This document shows, in pieces, positions 1 to 9,049 of a stretch of 64,000 nucleotides of DNA (position 1 is its first letter; each line of letters begins with the position of its first letter). The position numbers were made by a program, and so were the translations under genes. The notes below the pieces were generated by a model. The model saw only the letters and a list, made by a program, of their open reading frames with translations, was not told the DNA's origin and searched no databases. The stretch is from NCBI RefSeq assembly GCF_010500955.1, contig NZ_QVMJ01000005.1, forward strand, positions 33,703 through 97,702. The letters are read 5' to 3'. The DNA is from Bacteroides sp. 519. GTDB taxonomy: Bacteria > Bacteroidota > Bacteroidia > Bacteroidales > Bacteroidaceae.

Positions 1-1185
1 AATCTGGACGAGGTTTATTCTATGACCCGCAATTTCAATCCGGATATGAGTGCTAACGAGTTTCATTACGAATCTACACGTATCACCGTTACACAAGTAA
101 AAGAGGCCCTATTGACCCGTTTCCGCAGTGAACAGATAGCTCGTTTAGGTAATACCCATATTATTTACCCGGCATTTAACGAGGATAACTTTTACAACAT
201 TATTCGTTTAGAGTTAGAGAAAGTACGTCGTAAGGTACAGGATACTTATCAACTGAATTTAACCTTCGATAAGTGTACGGAATCTCTTATTTATGAAGAA
301 GGAGTTTTCCCCACACAAGGTACTCGTCCGCTATTTACCACCATACATCAAATTGTTAATACCCGGTTGGGCAAGATTCTGAATGAAATATACCTGAATG
401 GTTTCTTGGTAGATTCTGTACATTTCAGTGTTGACGAAACAGCACAAACAGATCATGCTACTTTACTGATTGATTTTATTAATAACAGAAAAATCATTCA
501 CAGGCTTACCGATAAATATGCATTGGTATTAGGAAAACTACGCAAACCAAGGCACGACGATGAACAGGCTATTGTAGCAGTACACGAAAGTGGTCATGCT
601 ATTCTTTCAACCATACTAATGAAAACATTGCCCAATGTAGTATTCTCTGTAACGGCAGATAGTAGCAGTGATGGTTTTGTGTTTGCCCGTCCGGAATGGA
701 ATTACATTTCGCGCAAAGAAATCATTAACCGGCTGGCAGTTTTGTTAGGTGGCTTGGTAGCCGAACGGATTATTTTTGGAGAAGAGAATGTTACAATTGG
801 TTCGAGCACAGATATTAACCGAGCTACTCAGTTGGCTATCAAAGTGCTCTATACTTGTGGCATGGGTAATACCCGGGCGTATTATGGCAATCAACATACG
901 GATCGCCCACCCGGATTTATTCTGGATAATCACAGCGATGGGATTAACAAACAGGCTGAGGAATTGATTTTTAAAGCAGAAGAACTTGCACAACAAACAC
1001 TGGAAAAACAGAAAACATTGCTTATCCGTATGGCTGATTATCTCAGTGATAACCGGTCGGCCGATAAGAACAAGATCCGGGAGTTTGTTGAAAAACATGC
1101 TGTAGATTTTGATTTGAGTACTGTTGTTGAGAATGGAGAGAATGTATTTTACAGGCAGCATTTGAAGAAACTAGCCGGCGAATAA
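1..1185 (+). CDS. Clp-like AAA+ C-terminal region fused to M41 (FtsH-type) zinc peptidase, 5' truncated
   Basis: The frame is open to the first base of the window, so the 5' end lies outside; residues here are counted from the ATG at 22. Residues about 30-125 look like the small C-terminal lid domain of Clp/Hsp100 AAA+ ATPases, including a TQGTRPL stretch like the GARPL motif of ClpB. Residues about 180-300 are an M41 peptidase: HESGH at 188-192 supplies two zinc ligands and the catalytic Glu, and Asp264 in GSSTDINRAT matches the third zinc ligand of FtsH. The usual FtsH order is an FtsH-type AAA domain before M41, so a Clp-type lid in this position is unusual. It is probably an ATP-dependent protease, soluble or membrane-linked depending on the missing N-terminus. 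Family assignment of the peptidase is strong; that of the ATPase part rests on the lid only. Confidence 0.8.
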   Translation, partial: NLDEVYSMTRNFNPDMSANEFHYESTRITVTQVKEALLTRFRSEQIARLGNTHIIYPAFNEDNFYNIIRLELEKVRRKVQDTYQLNLTFDKCTESLIYEEGVFPTQGTRPLFTTIHQIVNTRLGKILNEIYLNGFLVDSVHFSVDETAQTDHATLLIDFINNRKIIHRLTDKYALVLGKLRKPRHDDEQAIVAVHESGHAILSTILMKTLPNVVFSVTADSSSDGFVFARPEWNYISRKEIINRLAVLLGGLVAERIIFGEENVTIGSSTDINRATQLAIKVLYTCGMGNTRAYYGNQHTDRPPGFILDNHSDGINKQAEELIFKAEELAQQTLEKQKTLLIRMADYLSDNRSADKNKIREFVEKHAVDFDLSTVVENGENVFYRQHLKKLAGE

Positions 1186-1250
1186 ATAATCTGGTATATT
1201 CTTAATTACTTTTTTTCTTAAATTTGTTGTTATAGTATCGAATCTATATC

Positions 1251-2360
1251 ATGAAGAGATTTAAGAACATAACCATTCATTTATACATACTGCTGGGAAG
1301 TATATTTGTACTTTCCGGCTGTTCAGTTATACGGTCGATAGGCAAATATCCTTCGAAGAAAAGGGAGGCAGAATTTGCTCAACTACCCAACTATAAAAAC
1401 CGTTCATTCCAAAACATCTATAATACAGATACAATTATGTATCTCAACAACCGGGTTCCGCAAGAAGTGAAAATGCGCCAGTTCAGAAAGCGCCCGAAAC
1501 TTTCACAGGATATCCCTTCGGTTAAAACCAATTTGTTGGATACTGTATTTCCTGAAACAACTATCGTTTGGTTTGGTCATTCTTCATACCTTATTCAATC
1601 CAAAGGTTTCAATATACTGGTAGATCCTGTTTTAAGCGGGTACGCCTCTCCCCTATTCTATTTTAACAGAAGCATGCCGGGCAGCCATATTTATAAACCC
1701 AAAGATCTTCCGGCTATTGATTTAATTGTAATCACACACGATCACTATGACCACTTAGATTGCAGTACAATACGCAAATACAAGAAGAAAAAAGAGACAA
1801 AAGCCATTGTTCCTTTGGGTGTGGGCACCCTGTTGTCTTACTGGAACTGGAAACCTGAAAGATACCGTGAAGTTAACTGGGGTGATACCGTTGAAGTAGC
1901 TACAGGTATTCGGATCATTTCTACACCTGTACAACATCGTTCAGGTAGATGGACAAAGAAAAACAGAACCTTGTGGAGTTCGTATGTGCTCGAAATACAC
2001 GGTCACAAAATCTTTATTGGTGGTGACAGCGGTTACAACAAACATTTTAAAGATATTGGCGACATGTATGGTCCGTTTGATCTGGCCATACTTGAGAATG
2101 CCCAATACAGTACAGAATGGCCTAAGAACCATTCGTTTCCGGAACAGACAGTTCATACGGTACAGGAGTTGAAAGCCAGAATGGTGCTTCCGGTACATTG
2201 GGCACGTTACGCCGCCTCTTACCATATATGGAATGAACCGATTAAAGAGTTAGTACCCCTCATGGATACAATATGCGTACCGATAACCGTACCCCGAATT
2301 GGAGAACCATATACAATTGGTGATACACCTAAAAGAGAGATTTGGTGGGATTTCGAATAA
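1251..2360 (+). CDS. Metallo-beta-lactamase-fold lipoprotein (UlaG/NAPE-PLD-like hydrolase)
   Basis: A 369-residue protein with a lipoprotein signal peptide (LSGC, Cys24), so it should be anchored to a membrane on the periplasmic side or beyond. The metal-binding motif THDHYDHLD lies at about residues 161-169. The sequence before it (WFGHSSYLIQ, then ILVDPVLSG) is the strand pattern of the UlaG / NAPE-phospholipase D branch of metallo-beta-lactamase-fold hydrolases. Later metal ligands are plausible in PVQHRSGR, GGDSGY and LPVHWARY. Substrate is unknown; phospholipid-like or cyclic phosphodiester substrates are known in the wider family. TAAATTTG at 1219-1226 resembles a Bacteroidetes -7 box, but no good -33 box is seen upstream. 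Its 3' end lies 15 bases from the convergent lptD-like gene. Confidence 0.85.
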   Translation: MKRFKNITIHLYILLGSIFVLSGCSVIRSIGKYPSKKREAEFAQLPNYKNRSFQNIYNTDTIMYLNNRVPQEVKMRQFRKRPKLSQDIPSVKTNLLDTVFPETTIVWFGHSSYLIQSKGFNILVDPVLSGYASPLFYFNRSMPGSHIYKPKDLPAIDLIVITHDHYDHLDCSTIRKYKKKKETKAIVPLGVGTLLSYWNWKPERYREVNWGDTVEVATGIRIISTPVQHRSGRWTKKNRTLWSSYVLEIHGHKIFIGGDSGYNKHFKDIGDMYGPFDLAILENAQYSTEWPKNHSFPEQTVHTVQELKARMVLPVHWARYAASYHIWNEPIKELVPLMDTICVPITVPRIGEPYTIGDTPKREIWWDFE

Positions 2361-2375
2361 TTGATTACACGTTTA

Positions 2376-5132
2376 TTAATACCACTGAATGTTGCTCTGA
2401 GTTTGGCTACGTTGTTCCCACTTCAAATCCTGTAGGATACTTGCACTGGCTCTGATGGTGAAGTTATAAGTCTTCCAACGACCAAACGGAGAAAGAGTTG
2501 CCGTCATTGTCCAGCAGTGAAGGTCGCGTGAGATATTAAATGTGGTCTGTGTTATTTCTTTAGCAACAAAATCATAACCCGAGTTGAAGCTAACCGCCCA
2601 TTTATTCGATAACTTAATGTTACCCGAACAGTTAAAAGTATGCCTCAACGAATAAGGATAACGCATTGTTTTATAATTAATCTCTTTCGATTGGTCTTCG
2701 GCTATAGTTACTCCATAGTTCAGATTAAGCGACCATGGCATGGCAAATGCCTGATAACCATCTTCATTGGCTACTGCTTTTTCTTTCGGGCGAGAACTCA
2801 TATTCAATTCATCTTCAGAAGTTTCGTTTTCTTCTGTATCAGATTCGGGTGAGGTTTCCTCGTCCTCTGTCTTTTCACCTCTGAGCTTGGCTTTCAGCTT
2901 TTTCCATGTATCATTATTTAATGTGTATTGGAAAGAAGTACTATACCCTTGAAAAATACCAAACCGCCCGCGCGACCATTCTGTTTTATTACTTGAAACC
3001 ACCTTACCATTCTTATCTAACTCATATCCGTAAGTTTTCCAGGTAGCATTCATATTAAAGGTATAGCTTTTGCTAAATTTCATCCTCAACCGGGTATTCA
3101 AATTACTCCAAGGTCTTTCTTTAGCAGCCATGTTATAGGATAAACTGGCCCCCAATTCATCAATAAGACTTATTTTAGTCATTTTAGTTGAATCCTTTGA
3201 CGACCTCATCTTCATTTCAAGATTATTGGTAATATCAAAACTAATATTACCTTGCTTTCCACGTCCGGGAACACCAAAAGAGTTTCCTTCATACGGAGAA
3301 TAAGTTGCAACCTGTTCTTCCCCATTTCTATCTGTATATGTTACATCCTTATGATAGCCATAACGTGATGCACCGAAATCGGGAGCCGCCGATAAACTTA
3401 CTGTAGGAGTAAAGACATGGCGAATTGTTACATCTTTTTTCTTTGCAAATGCAAATATTGGCTGATATGTACCATAAAGTTTGGTATTAATACCTAAACT
3501 GGCGTTATAGTTATATACCCGATGGAAACCATATACTGTATCGGTAGCAACCAATCTGCTTTCGTCCTGATCATACTCTTTCAGTACTTTACGTGAGTAC
3601 CAACGCTCGGTATAATTCACCGAAGGGGTAATATTGAAATAATTAAAGAGGGTAAAAGTGGCACTGATTGGAATACTGTGATTCATTCCGTTAGTCCAGT
3701 CTTTAATCAAGTTAGAGTTGAAAAGTTGATCGTCTTTTGTTTTGATGCTATTAGTCAAACGCCCGGTATAGCTCATCGAAATCTTTTCATACCATTTTTC
3801 GCCACCTACAGCATTTTTTCTTTTAAAAGGGAAAATACGACTGAGCGAGATATTCATATCGGGTAAAGTTACCGAAATAGATGAGTCGCGTAAAGACTGT
3901 GCTATATTCATAGTTCCCGAAATGGTTAGTTTCTGATCGGGGAAGCTACGCGAATAACTAACACTTGAAGTCTTAGTGCTTTGAGCCATCAGGTTAGGAT
4001 TGTAAATATTGTTAATGCTATTCCGCTCATAACTACTGGTAGTATAGTTTACGCTGGCAGAGAATGTACTGTTTGGATTAGCCTTAGGGTCTTGTCTGTG
4101 CGACCACATTATCTTCATATCCTTTGTTTCCGAATAGTCGGGCATGTTTTTTTCACCAAGTTTGGTTATCTGATAACTTCCCTGGAATGAACCTGTATAT
4201 TTGTATCGTTTGGCATAATTAGATTCCAAACTTAATGCCCATGAACCTTTGGTAAAGATCTCGCCCAATACTTTCAGGTCCATTTTATCACTGATTGCAA
4301 AATAATATCCCCCATTCGATAAACCAAAACCGCGATTAGAATCGTCCATGTATGATGGCATAATGAATCCGGAAGAATAACTGCTTGAAAATGGGAAGAA
4401 GAAGAACGGCACTGCAATAGGTAGCGGAACATCTTCAACAACCAGATAAGCCGGGCCGGTAACAACATTTTTCTTTGGCCGTACTTTTGCACGGGTTAAT
4501 TGCAGATAAAAGTGCGGATGATCGTGATGGTCGCAGGTAGTATAGCGTCCGTTAATCATAAACAACTCGTCGTTAGCCCCTTTCTTTGCATTGTTTCCAA
4601 CCACATAACCTTCTCCTTGTTGGGTTACCACATTACTGATAAGCCCCCTTTTACTCTTAAAATTATAACGGATGGTATTGGTTTCGTAAGGAGTTTCTCC
4701 ATCTTTAAATATCGGTATACCTGTCTTTACTCCCAAAGAATCTTCTACTCCACGGGCATATACAGTACTACTATCCATATTCATGGTAATAATTTCAGCA
4801 GTAAGTTCTATGTTTTGGTAATTTACCTTACCCTGTCCATATAAGTGTGCATACCCTCCCTGTTCAAAAACAATAGAATCGTTAGCTTCATAAAAAACAG
4901 GAGCATCTAATGGTTGTTTCTTTGGAGAAGCAGGAACCGTATCGGCTACAACTGTTTCACGTTTCAACGTATCATTTCCTATTGAGTCTCTCGGAATCGT
5001 AAAATTTATGGAATCACTACCTGGCATATCAACAGACGATACTCCTCTTCTTCTGCGTTGGGCCATGGCCTCGTCCGGAAGCAAGAGAAATGCGAATAGT
5101 AGTATGAATGATATTAAAGTATTTGCTTTCAA
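2376..5132 (-). CDS. LptD/OstA-like outer-membrane LPS assembly protein
   Basis: A 918-residue protein with a clear signal peptide (hydrophobic stretch ending MAQ). Residues about 75-230 form an OstA/LptA-like periplasmic domain (a repeated 'AHLYGQGKVNYQNIELTAE' type of strand). The remainder is a long series of alternating aromatic/polar strands ending in an aromatic residue (QWY), as expected for a large outer-membrane barrel. In Bacteroidetes such proteins are annotated as putative LptD and would insert lipopolysaccharide into the outer leaflet. A low-complexity acidic stretch (about residues 765-795, rich in Glu, Asp and Ser) interrupts the barrel and probably forms a loop. On the minus strand upstream, the sequence TACTTTTG (plus-strand 5168-5175) is a possible -7 box. 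The HD-domain gene lies 100 bases upstream on the same strand. Confidence 0.85.
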   Translation of the reverse strand: MKANTLISFILLFAFLLLPDEAMAQRRRRGVSSVDMPGSDSINFTIPRDSIGNDTLKRETVVADTVPASPKKQPLDAPVFYEANDSIVFEQGGYAHLYGQGKVNYQNIELTAEIITMNMDSSTVYARGVEDSLGVKTGIPIFKDGETPYETNTIRYNFKSKRGLISNVVTQQGEGYVVGNNAKKGANDELFMINGRYTTCDHHDHPHFYLQLTRAKVRPKKNVVTGPAYLVVEDVPLPIAVPFFFFPFSSSYSSGFIMPSYMDDSNRGFGLSNGGYYFAISDKMDLKVLGEIFTKGSWALSLESNYAKRYKYTGSFQGSYQITKLGEKNMPDYSETKDMKIMWSHRQDPKANPNSTFSASVNYTTSSYERNSINNIYNPNLMAQSTKTSSVSYSRSFPDQKLTISGTMNIAQSLRDSSISVTLPDMNISLSRIFPFKRKNAVGGEKWYEKISMSYTGRLTNSIKTKDDQLFNSNLIKDWTNGMNHSIPISATFTLFNYFNITPSVNYTERWYSRKVLKEYDQDESRLVATDTVYGFHRVYNYNASLGINTKLYGTYQPIFAFAKKKDVTIRHVFTPTVSLSAAPDFGASRYGYHKDVTYTDRNGEEQVATYSPYEGNSFGVPGRGKQGNISFDITNNLEMKMRSSKDSTKMTKISLIDELGASLSYNMAAKERPWSNLNTRLRMKFSKSYTFNMNATWKTYGYELDKNGKVVSSNKTEWSRGRFGIFQGYSTSFQYTLNNDTWKKLKAKLRGEKTEDEETSPESDTEENETSEDELNMSSRPKEKAVANEDGYQAFAMPWSLNLNYGVTIAEDQSKEINYKTMRYPYSLRHTFNCSGNIKLSNKWAVSFNSGYDFVAKEITQTTFNISRDLHCWTMTATLSPFGRWKTYNFTIRASASILQDLKWEQRSQTQSNIQWY

Positions 5133-5231
5133 TGCGTGATGAACTAAACATTTGCGCTATTAGGGGGCAAAAGTACACATTCTCTCTCAAATAAACGTCT
5201 GAATATATTTTTTTAATTATTTTTTAGTGCA

Positions 5232-5768
5232 TTATAAGAACATCCTACACCAACAATCGAATCGTTCTAAACCTTCTGCTCCATATTTGCTTATGCTTTT
5301 ACGAGCTTTATCCACACTTTTTTCGATGTTTAAGTGGGTCTTTGAGAAAAATTTGTCGGCAAAACAAATTACTTGTTCTTCCATACTTACAGGAATCATT
5401 TCGCGATGCGGTACAGGCAAGTTCTGTTCTACAATTGCTTTTAGTTCCAGTCCGGCTCCGGTATGACGTTCGCATACCAAAGCATGTTTGGGGAAACCCT
5501 CCCGGCTTACAAGTTCCGCTCCCAGATATCCATGACAGATATAAGGTTTATCACCAAAACAAAAAATGCTTGAGGCATCAGTTAAGAATATACCAATATC
5601 ATGAAGCATAGCTGCTTCGTACAAGAATTCTCTATCCAGGTTCAGTTCCGGATGTTTATCGGCTATCTGTAAAGCTTTATCGGCTACCGATTTACTATGA
5701 ATAAGCAATATTTGTTTTAATTGATTAGATTCGGGATAATACTTATCTATGAGATTTACAGGATTCAT
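5232..5768 (-). CDS. HD-domain metal-dependent phosphohydrolase
   Basis: A 178-residue soluble protein with the full HD set: His24 (LLIHSKSVAD), His56-Asp57 (AAMLHDIGIF) and Asp138 (CFADKFF). Extra histidines at 79 (ICHGYLGAEL) and 102 (CERHTGAG) suggest a second metal site, as in the HDIG subgroup. Such proteins hydrolyse phosphomonoesters or phosphodiesters of nucleotides; the substrate here cannot be told. The length is usual for small stand-alone HD proteins. It reads toward the lptD-like gene. Confidence 0.85.
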   Translation of the reverse strand: MNPVNLIDKYYPESNQLKQILLIHSKSVADKALQIADKHPELNLDREFLYEAAMLHDIGIFLTDASSIFCFGDKPYICHGYLGAELVSREGFPKHALVCERHTGAGLELKAIVEQNLPVPHREMIPVSMEEQVICFADKFFSKTHLNIEKSVDKARKSISKYGAEGLERFDCWCRMFL

Positions 5769-5779
5769 ATTAATTGGGG

Positions 5780-5872
5780 AATTGAATATTGAGAATTGAA
5801 TATTGAGAATTAATTAAAAGTTAGATTACTATTGGTTATTTAACTTTCAATTTTCAATTTTCAATTTTCAAC
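5780..5872. repeat. Imperfect inverted repeat of TTGAATATTGAGAA / TTTTCAATTTTCAA words
   Basis: The left arm (about 5780-5823) repeats AATTGAATATTGAG twice; the right arm (about 5840-5872) repeats TTTTCAA four times and pairs imperfectly with it. It occupies the space between the divergent HD and NamZ-like genes. It is built like the other word-repeat hairpins of this window. Confidence 0.6.
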
Positions 5873-5916
5873 TGATTAATTTTGTGCAATATTACGAAAA
5901 AATTATTTTGCTGAAT

Positions 5917-7089
5917 ATGATTAACCACCACTTTTTAAGACTTAACTTCTTTATTCTTCTTGTATTCCCCTGGTTATTGGTAAATGCCGGCAGTCCTCTA
6001 CTTACTGGTGCCGAACGATTGGATAAATATCTTCCTCTGCTGAAAGATAAACGCGTGGGGGTGGTGGTGAACCAAACATCTGTTGTTGGAACCAATCAAG
6101 AACATCTATTGGATGTATTGATTAAAAACAAAGTAAATGTTACGGCTGCTTTTGCTCCCGAACACGGATTCCGGGGCACTGCCGAATATGGTGCAAATGT
6201 AAGCGACGGAAAAGATATTAAGACCGGAATCCCCATTTATTCGCTACATGGAAAAACCAAGAAGCCGCTTCCAGAGCAGCTCAACAAAACAGATGTGATT
6301 GTTTTTGATATTCAGGATGTAGGTGCACGGTTCTATACATATATTAGTACCATGTTTTATGTTATGGAGGCTTGTGCAGAAAATGATAAGGAGTTTATTG
6401 TACTGGACCGTCCAAACCCATGTGATTATGTGGATGGCCCTGTACTAAACCGCAGATATAAAAGTTTTGTAGGTATGCTACAGATTCCTATTCTACATGG
6501 GTGTACTGTGGGCGAACTTGCCCGGTTAATTAATGGCGAAGGATGGCTCCTTGGCAAACCGGATATCTGCAAACTTACGGTTATTCCTGTTGAAGGCTGG
6601 AAACACGGACAACCTTATTCTCTACCTATTCCCCCCTCTCCTAACCTGCCGAACGACCAAGCTATACAATTATATGCTTCACTTTGTGCTTTCGAGGCTA
6701 CAAAAATAAGCGTAGGTCGCGGAACAACTTTTCCCTTTCAGGTAATAGGCGCGCCTAACGAAAAATATGGTAGTTTTGCTTTTACACCTCGCTCAATGCC
6801 CGGTTTCGACTCTAATCCGTTACACAAAGATGTAAAGTGTTATGGGTTGGATTTACGGAATGTTACCAGTGTTAAGGGTTTAACCCTCAAATATGTAATA
6901 GAGTTCTATAAAAAATCGGGCGAAGATGCAACATTCTTTTCACGCCGAAACTGGATGGATTTACTTATGGGTACCAATCAGGTAAGGGAAGCAATTGTTG
7001 CCGGCAAAACCGAAGAACAGATTCGGGCAGAGTGGCAAACAGGGCTTGATGAATATAAGGTGATGAGGAGAAAGTATGTTTTGTACTAG
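5917..7089 (+). CDS. DUF1343 exo-beta-N-acetylmuramidase (NamZ-like)
   Basis: The ATG at 5917 gives 390 residues and places a signal peptide (FFILLVFPWLLVNA) at the N-terminus; an in-frame GTG at 5884 would add 11 residues before it and is less likely. The motifs VGVVVNQTSVVG, FAPEHGFRGTAEYGA, DIQDVGARFYTYISTM and LDRPNPC are those of the DUF1343 family, whose studied member NamZ of Bacillus removes terminal N-acetylmuramic acid from peptidoglycan fragments. The motif FAPEHGF carries the likely acidic catalytic residue. It probably acts in the periplasm in peptidoglycan recycling. Single gene, flanked by inverted repeats. Confidence 0.9.
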   Translation: MINHHFLRLNFFILLVFPWLLVNAGSPLLTGAERLDKYLPLLKDKRVGVVVNQTSVVGTNQEHLLDVLIKNKVNVTAAFAPEHGFRGTAEYGANVSDGKDIKTGIPIYSLHGKTKKPLPEQLNKTDVIVFDIQDVGARFYTYISTMFYVMEACAENDKEFIVLDRPNPCDYVDGPVLNRRYKSFVGMLQIPILHGCTVGELARLINGEGWLLGKPDICKLTVIPVEGWKHGQPYSLPIPPSPNLPNDQAIQLYASLCAFEATKISVGRGTTFPFQVIGAPNEKYGSFAFTPRSMPGFDSNPLHKDVKCYGLDLRNVTSVKGLTLKYVIEFYKKSGEDATFFSRRNWMDLLMGTNQVREAIVAGKTEEQIRAEWQTGLDEYKVMRRKYVLY

Positions 7090-7241
7090 TTACAAAAGCT
7101 CATAGCATTACGAAAAAAATCTTTCCAAAACCCACAGCTCTGTTTAACTATTTCGTCACTACAAAAAACAACAAAAAAGAAAAACCATCTCGTTTACCAC
7201 CCGCCATACGCGCCACAGAGCCGATTTTATGATACATTTTC

Positions 7242-7345
7242 AAAATGCAGCATTTTGCATTGATGAAATGCTGCATTTCGTTCAATCAAAATGCTGCATT
7301 TTGAAAGTGTGAAATGCTGCATTTTGAAATAACGATTTGCTGCAT
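7242..7345. repeat. Array of five palindromes AAATGCWGCATTT phased at exactly 23 bp
   Basis: The core TGC(A/T)GCA is centred at 7249, 7272, 7295, 7318 and 7341, always 23 bases apart. The first four cores are flanked by AAA...TTT or AAAA...TTTT, giving near-perfect dyads; the fifth is degenerate (ATTTGCTGCATAAA). It lies in the 450-base gap between the NamZ-like gene and the small gene at 7542. The rest of the gap (7090-7240 and 7350-7485) shows nothing I can name. Confidence 0.85.
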
Positions 7346-7489
7346 AAAAATTAGTACTGATTTATGAATAGATAAAAAAAGACAAATAACAAATCCGATT
7401 ATTAGGATGATAGCTAAACAGGCTTTAATTAAAATTCACAGTAGCAATGTGTAATTTGTGTTAAATAACCTACTATTGTAATACAGAGA

Positions 7490-7521
7490 TTGCAAATTAC
7501 TAATTATAAGTTCTACATTTG
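7490..7521 (+). promoter_or_regulatory. Candidate Bacteroidetes promoter
   Basis: TTG at 7490-7492, then 21 bases, then TACATTTG at 7514-7521, matching the Bacteroidetes TTG-N19/21-TAnnTTTG form. It is 20 bases upstream of the ATG of the small gene at 7542. Confidence 0.5.
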
Positions 7522-7541
7522 CCGCCGCAATATTAAGAAAT

Positions 7542-7901
7542 ATGAAGAATTGTATAAAATATAGTATAATTGCACTTATTGCAGCATTGTTTTACCTTAC
7601 AGTGCCGCAACAGGAGATTTATACAATTCAACAAGATCAATCATTTGTTATTTCGCAAGCCGATAATAGCCACGATAATGCCAGAAGTTTGCATATTGCA
7701 GGAACAAGGCTTATTTGCGACAATGCAGATTTATCTTACTCAAAAGACTACAGTTTTAAACAATTGTATCGTATTCATAAACACAATAGCTTTCAAAGAA
7801 ACAACAGCAAACTTCCTCAAAAACAGAATACGAAAGAAATCTCAATATCTCAACATCCGGTAGCATACTATATATTCGGATTGAGAAAGATTATCATTTA
7901 A
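7542..7901 (+). CDS. Small exported or membrane-anchored protein of unknown function
   Basis: A 119-residue protein I do not recognise. The first 22 residues (basic start, then SIIALIAALFYLTV) form a signal peptide or membrane anchor. The rest is polar, with a Lys/Asn/Gln-rich stretch around residues 80-100. A plausible promoter precedes it, which supports it being real. It lies upstream of nuoA, separated by an inverted repeat, so it might be the first gene of the nuo transcript or a separate unit. Confidence 0.55.
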   Translation: MKNCIKYSIIALIAALFYLTVPQQEIYTIQQDQSFVISQADNSHDNARSLHIAGTRLICDNADLSYSKDYSFKQLYRIHKHNSFQRNNSKLPQKQNTKEISISQHPVAYYIFGLRKIII

Positions 7902-8028
7902 GTTTTTAAGTTTATAGTCCATAAGTTTTTAAGTTTAGGTATATACCTAAGCTTGTAAACCTATGGGCATATATATTTGTTTACTTAAGAACTTAAAGTC
8001 TCAAAAACTCAAAAACTTAAAAACTCAA
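7898..8028. repeat. Inverted repeat of TAAGTTTTTAAGTTT words upstream of nuoA
   Basis: The left arm (about 7898-7938, AAGTTTTTAAGTTTA repeated) pairs with the right arm (about 7983-8028, ACTCAAAAACTTAAAAACTC). The right arm ends one base before the nuoA start codon. The loop contains a small palindrome (AGGTATATACCT, 7937-7948) and TATATTTG at 7972-7979, a possible -7 box for nuoA, although the nearest TTG is only 16 bases upstream of it. Confidence 0.6.
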
Positions 8029-8379
8029 ATGAACTTTATTTTTTTAGTCGTTGCTTTTCTAACGGCTATAGTCCTTGTTACGGCTGCTATTGTTATAGCC
8101 AAGTTGATTTCACCTCGTTCATACAACCCACAAAAGATGGAAGCATACGAATGTGGCATACCTACCCGGGGGAAATCGTGGATGCAATTCAGGGTTGGGT
8201 ATTATCTGTTTGCTATCCTGTTCCTGATGTTCGAGGTCGAAACTGTGTTCCTGTTCCCCTGGGCTGTGATTGCCCGTGAACTGGGAACAGGTGGAATCAT
8301 CAGTATTCTCTTCTTTTTTATCATCTTAGTTTTAGGACTGGCGTATGCCTGGCGGAAAGGAGCATTGGAATGGAAATAA
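8029..8379 (+). CDS. nuoA: NADH-quinone oxidoreductase subunit A
   Basis: The ATG at 8029 gives 116 residues, the normal length; an upstream in-frame start at 7963 would read through the inverted repeat and is rejected. Three transmembrane helices are visible. The conserved [10 protein letters not shown] loop and the [12 protein letters not shown] helix are hallmarks of NuoA/ND3, which lies in the membrane arm near the quinone site. It overlaps nuoB by 10 bases, so the two are translationally linked. Confidence 0.97.
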   Translation: MNFIFLVVAFLTAIVLVTAAIVIAKLISPRSYNPQKMEAYECGIPTRGKSWMQFRVGYYLFAILFLMFEVETVFLFPWAVIARELGTGGIISILFFFIILVLGLAYAWRKGALEWK

Positions 8380-8945
8380 AGAAACCTAAAATAAAATCAA
8401 TTCCTTATGAGGAGTTTACCGACAATGAAACGTTGGAGAAAATGGCACACGAACTCAACGAGAACGGAGCAAATGTTTTTGTTGGAGCCATGGACGACGT
8501 TATCAACTGGGGAAGAAGCAACTCCCTGTGGCCGCTTACTTTTGCCACAAGTTGCTGCGGTATTGAATTTATGGCACTGGGCGCTGCCCGTTACGACATG
8601 GCACGCTTTGGCTTTGAAGTAGCCCGGGCAAGTCCGCGACAGGCTGATATGATTATGGTTTGCGGAACAATAACCGACAAGATGGCCCCCGTTCTGAAAC
8701 GTTTATACGACCAAATGGCCGATCCTAAATATGTGGTTGCCGTAGGTGGTTGTGCTGTTAGCGGCGGTCCTTTCAAAAAATCGTACCACGTGGTAAACGG
8801 GGTAGATAAGATTATTCCCGTAGATGTATATATCCCCGGATGTCCCCCACGCCCGGAAAGTTTTCTGTATGGAATGATGCAATTGCAACGGAAAGTAAAA
8901 GTGGAAAAATTCTTTGGAGGGGTTAATAAGAAGGAGGTAGAGTGA
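8370..8945 (+). CDS. nuoB: NADH-quinone oxidoreductase subunit B
   Basis: A 191-residue subunit holding the last iron-sulfur cluster (N2) before quinone. The four ligands are visible: adjacent Cys62-Cys63 (TSCCGIEF), Cys128 (VGGCAVSGG) and Cys158 (PGCPPRPE). The C-terminal tail (KKEVE and stop) is encoded by the left arm of the hairpin at 8931, so the repeat has set the end of this protein. It overlaps nuoA and is followed by nuoCD after the hairpin. Confidence 0.97.
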   Translation: MEIKKPKIKSIPYEEFTDNETLEKMAHELNENGANVFVGAMDDVINWGRSNSLWPLTFATSCCGIEFMALGAARYDMARFGFEVARASPRQADMIMVCGTITDKMAPVLKRLYDQMADPKYVVAVGGCAVSGGPFKKSYHVVNGVDKIIPVDVYIPGCPPRPESFLYGMMQLQRKVKVEKFFGGVNKKEVE

Positions 8946-9034
8946 GGTAGAGTGAGGTAAAGGGAGGTAAAGTAACGATGCCGCATGGAAACTTTACCTC
9001 CTTTACCTCACTTTACCTCCTTTACCTCCTCCTT
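8931..9034. repeat. nuoB-nuoCD hairpin, GAGGTAAAG-type arms around ATGCCGCATGG
   Basis: The left arm (8931-8973) and right arm (8991-9034) are built of repeated GTGAGGTAAAG / CTTTACCTC words and pair over about 43 bases with few mismatches. The loop contains ATGCCGCATGG at 8978-8988. The nuoB stop codon is in the left arm. Confidence 0.85.
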
Positions 9035-9049
9035 CTAAACTAAACAATA

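Noticed and set aside
5884..5916. GTG start for the NamZ-like gene
   Set aside because: It would put 11 extra residues before a normal signal peptide; the ATG at 5917 fits better.
7242..7345. CRISPR or simple tandem repeat
   Set aside because: Spacing is only 23 bases and the sequences between cores are too short for spacers; only the dyads are conserved.
7963..8028. Longer NuoA starting at 7963
   Set aside because: The added 22 residues would be encoded by the inverted repeat and are not found in NuoA proteins.
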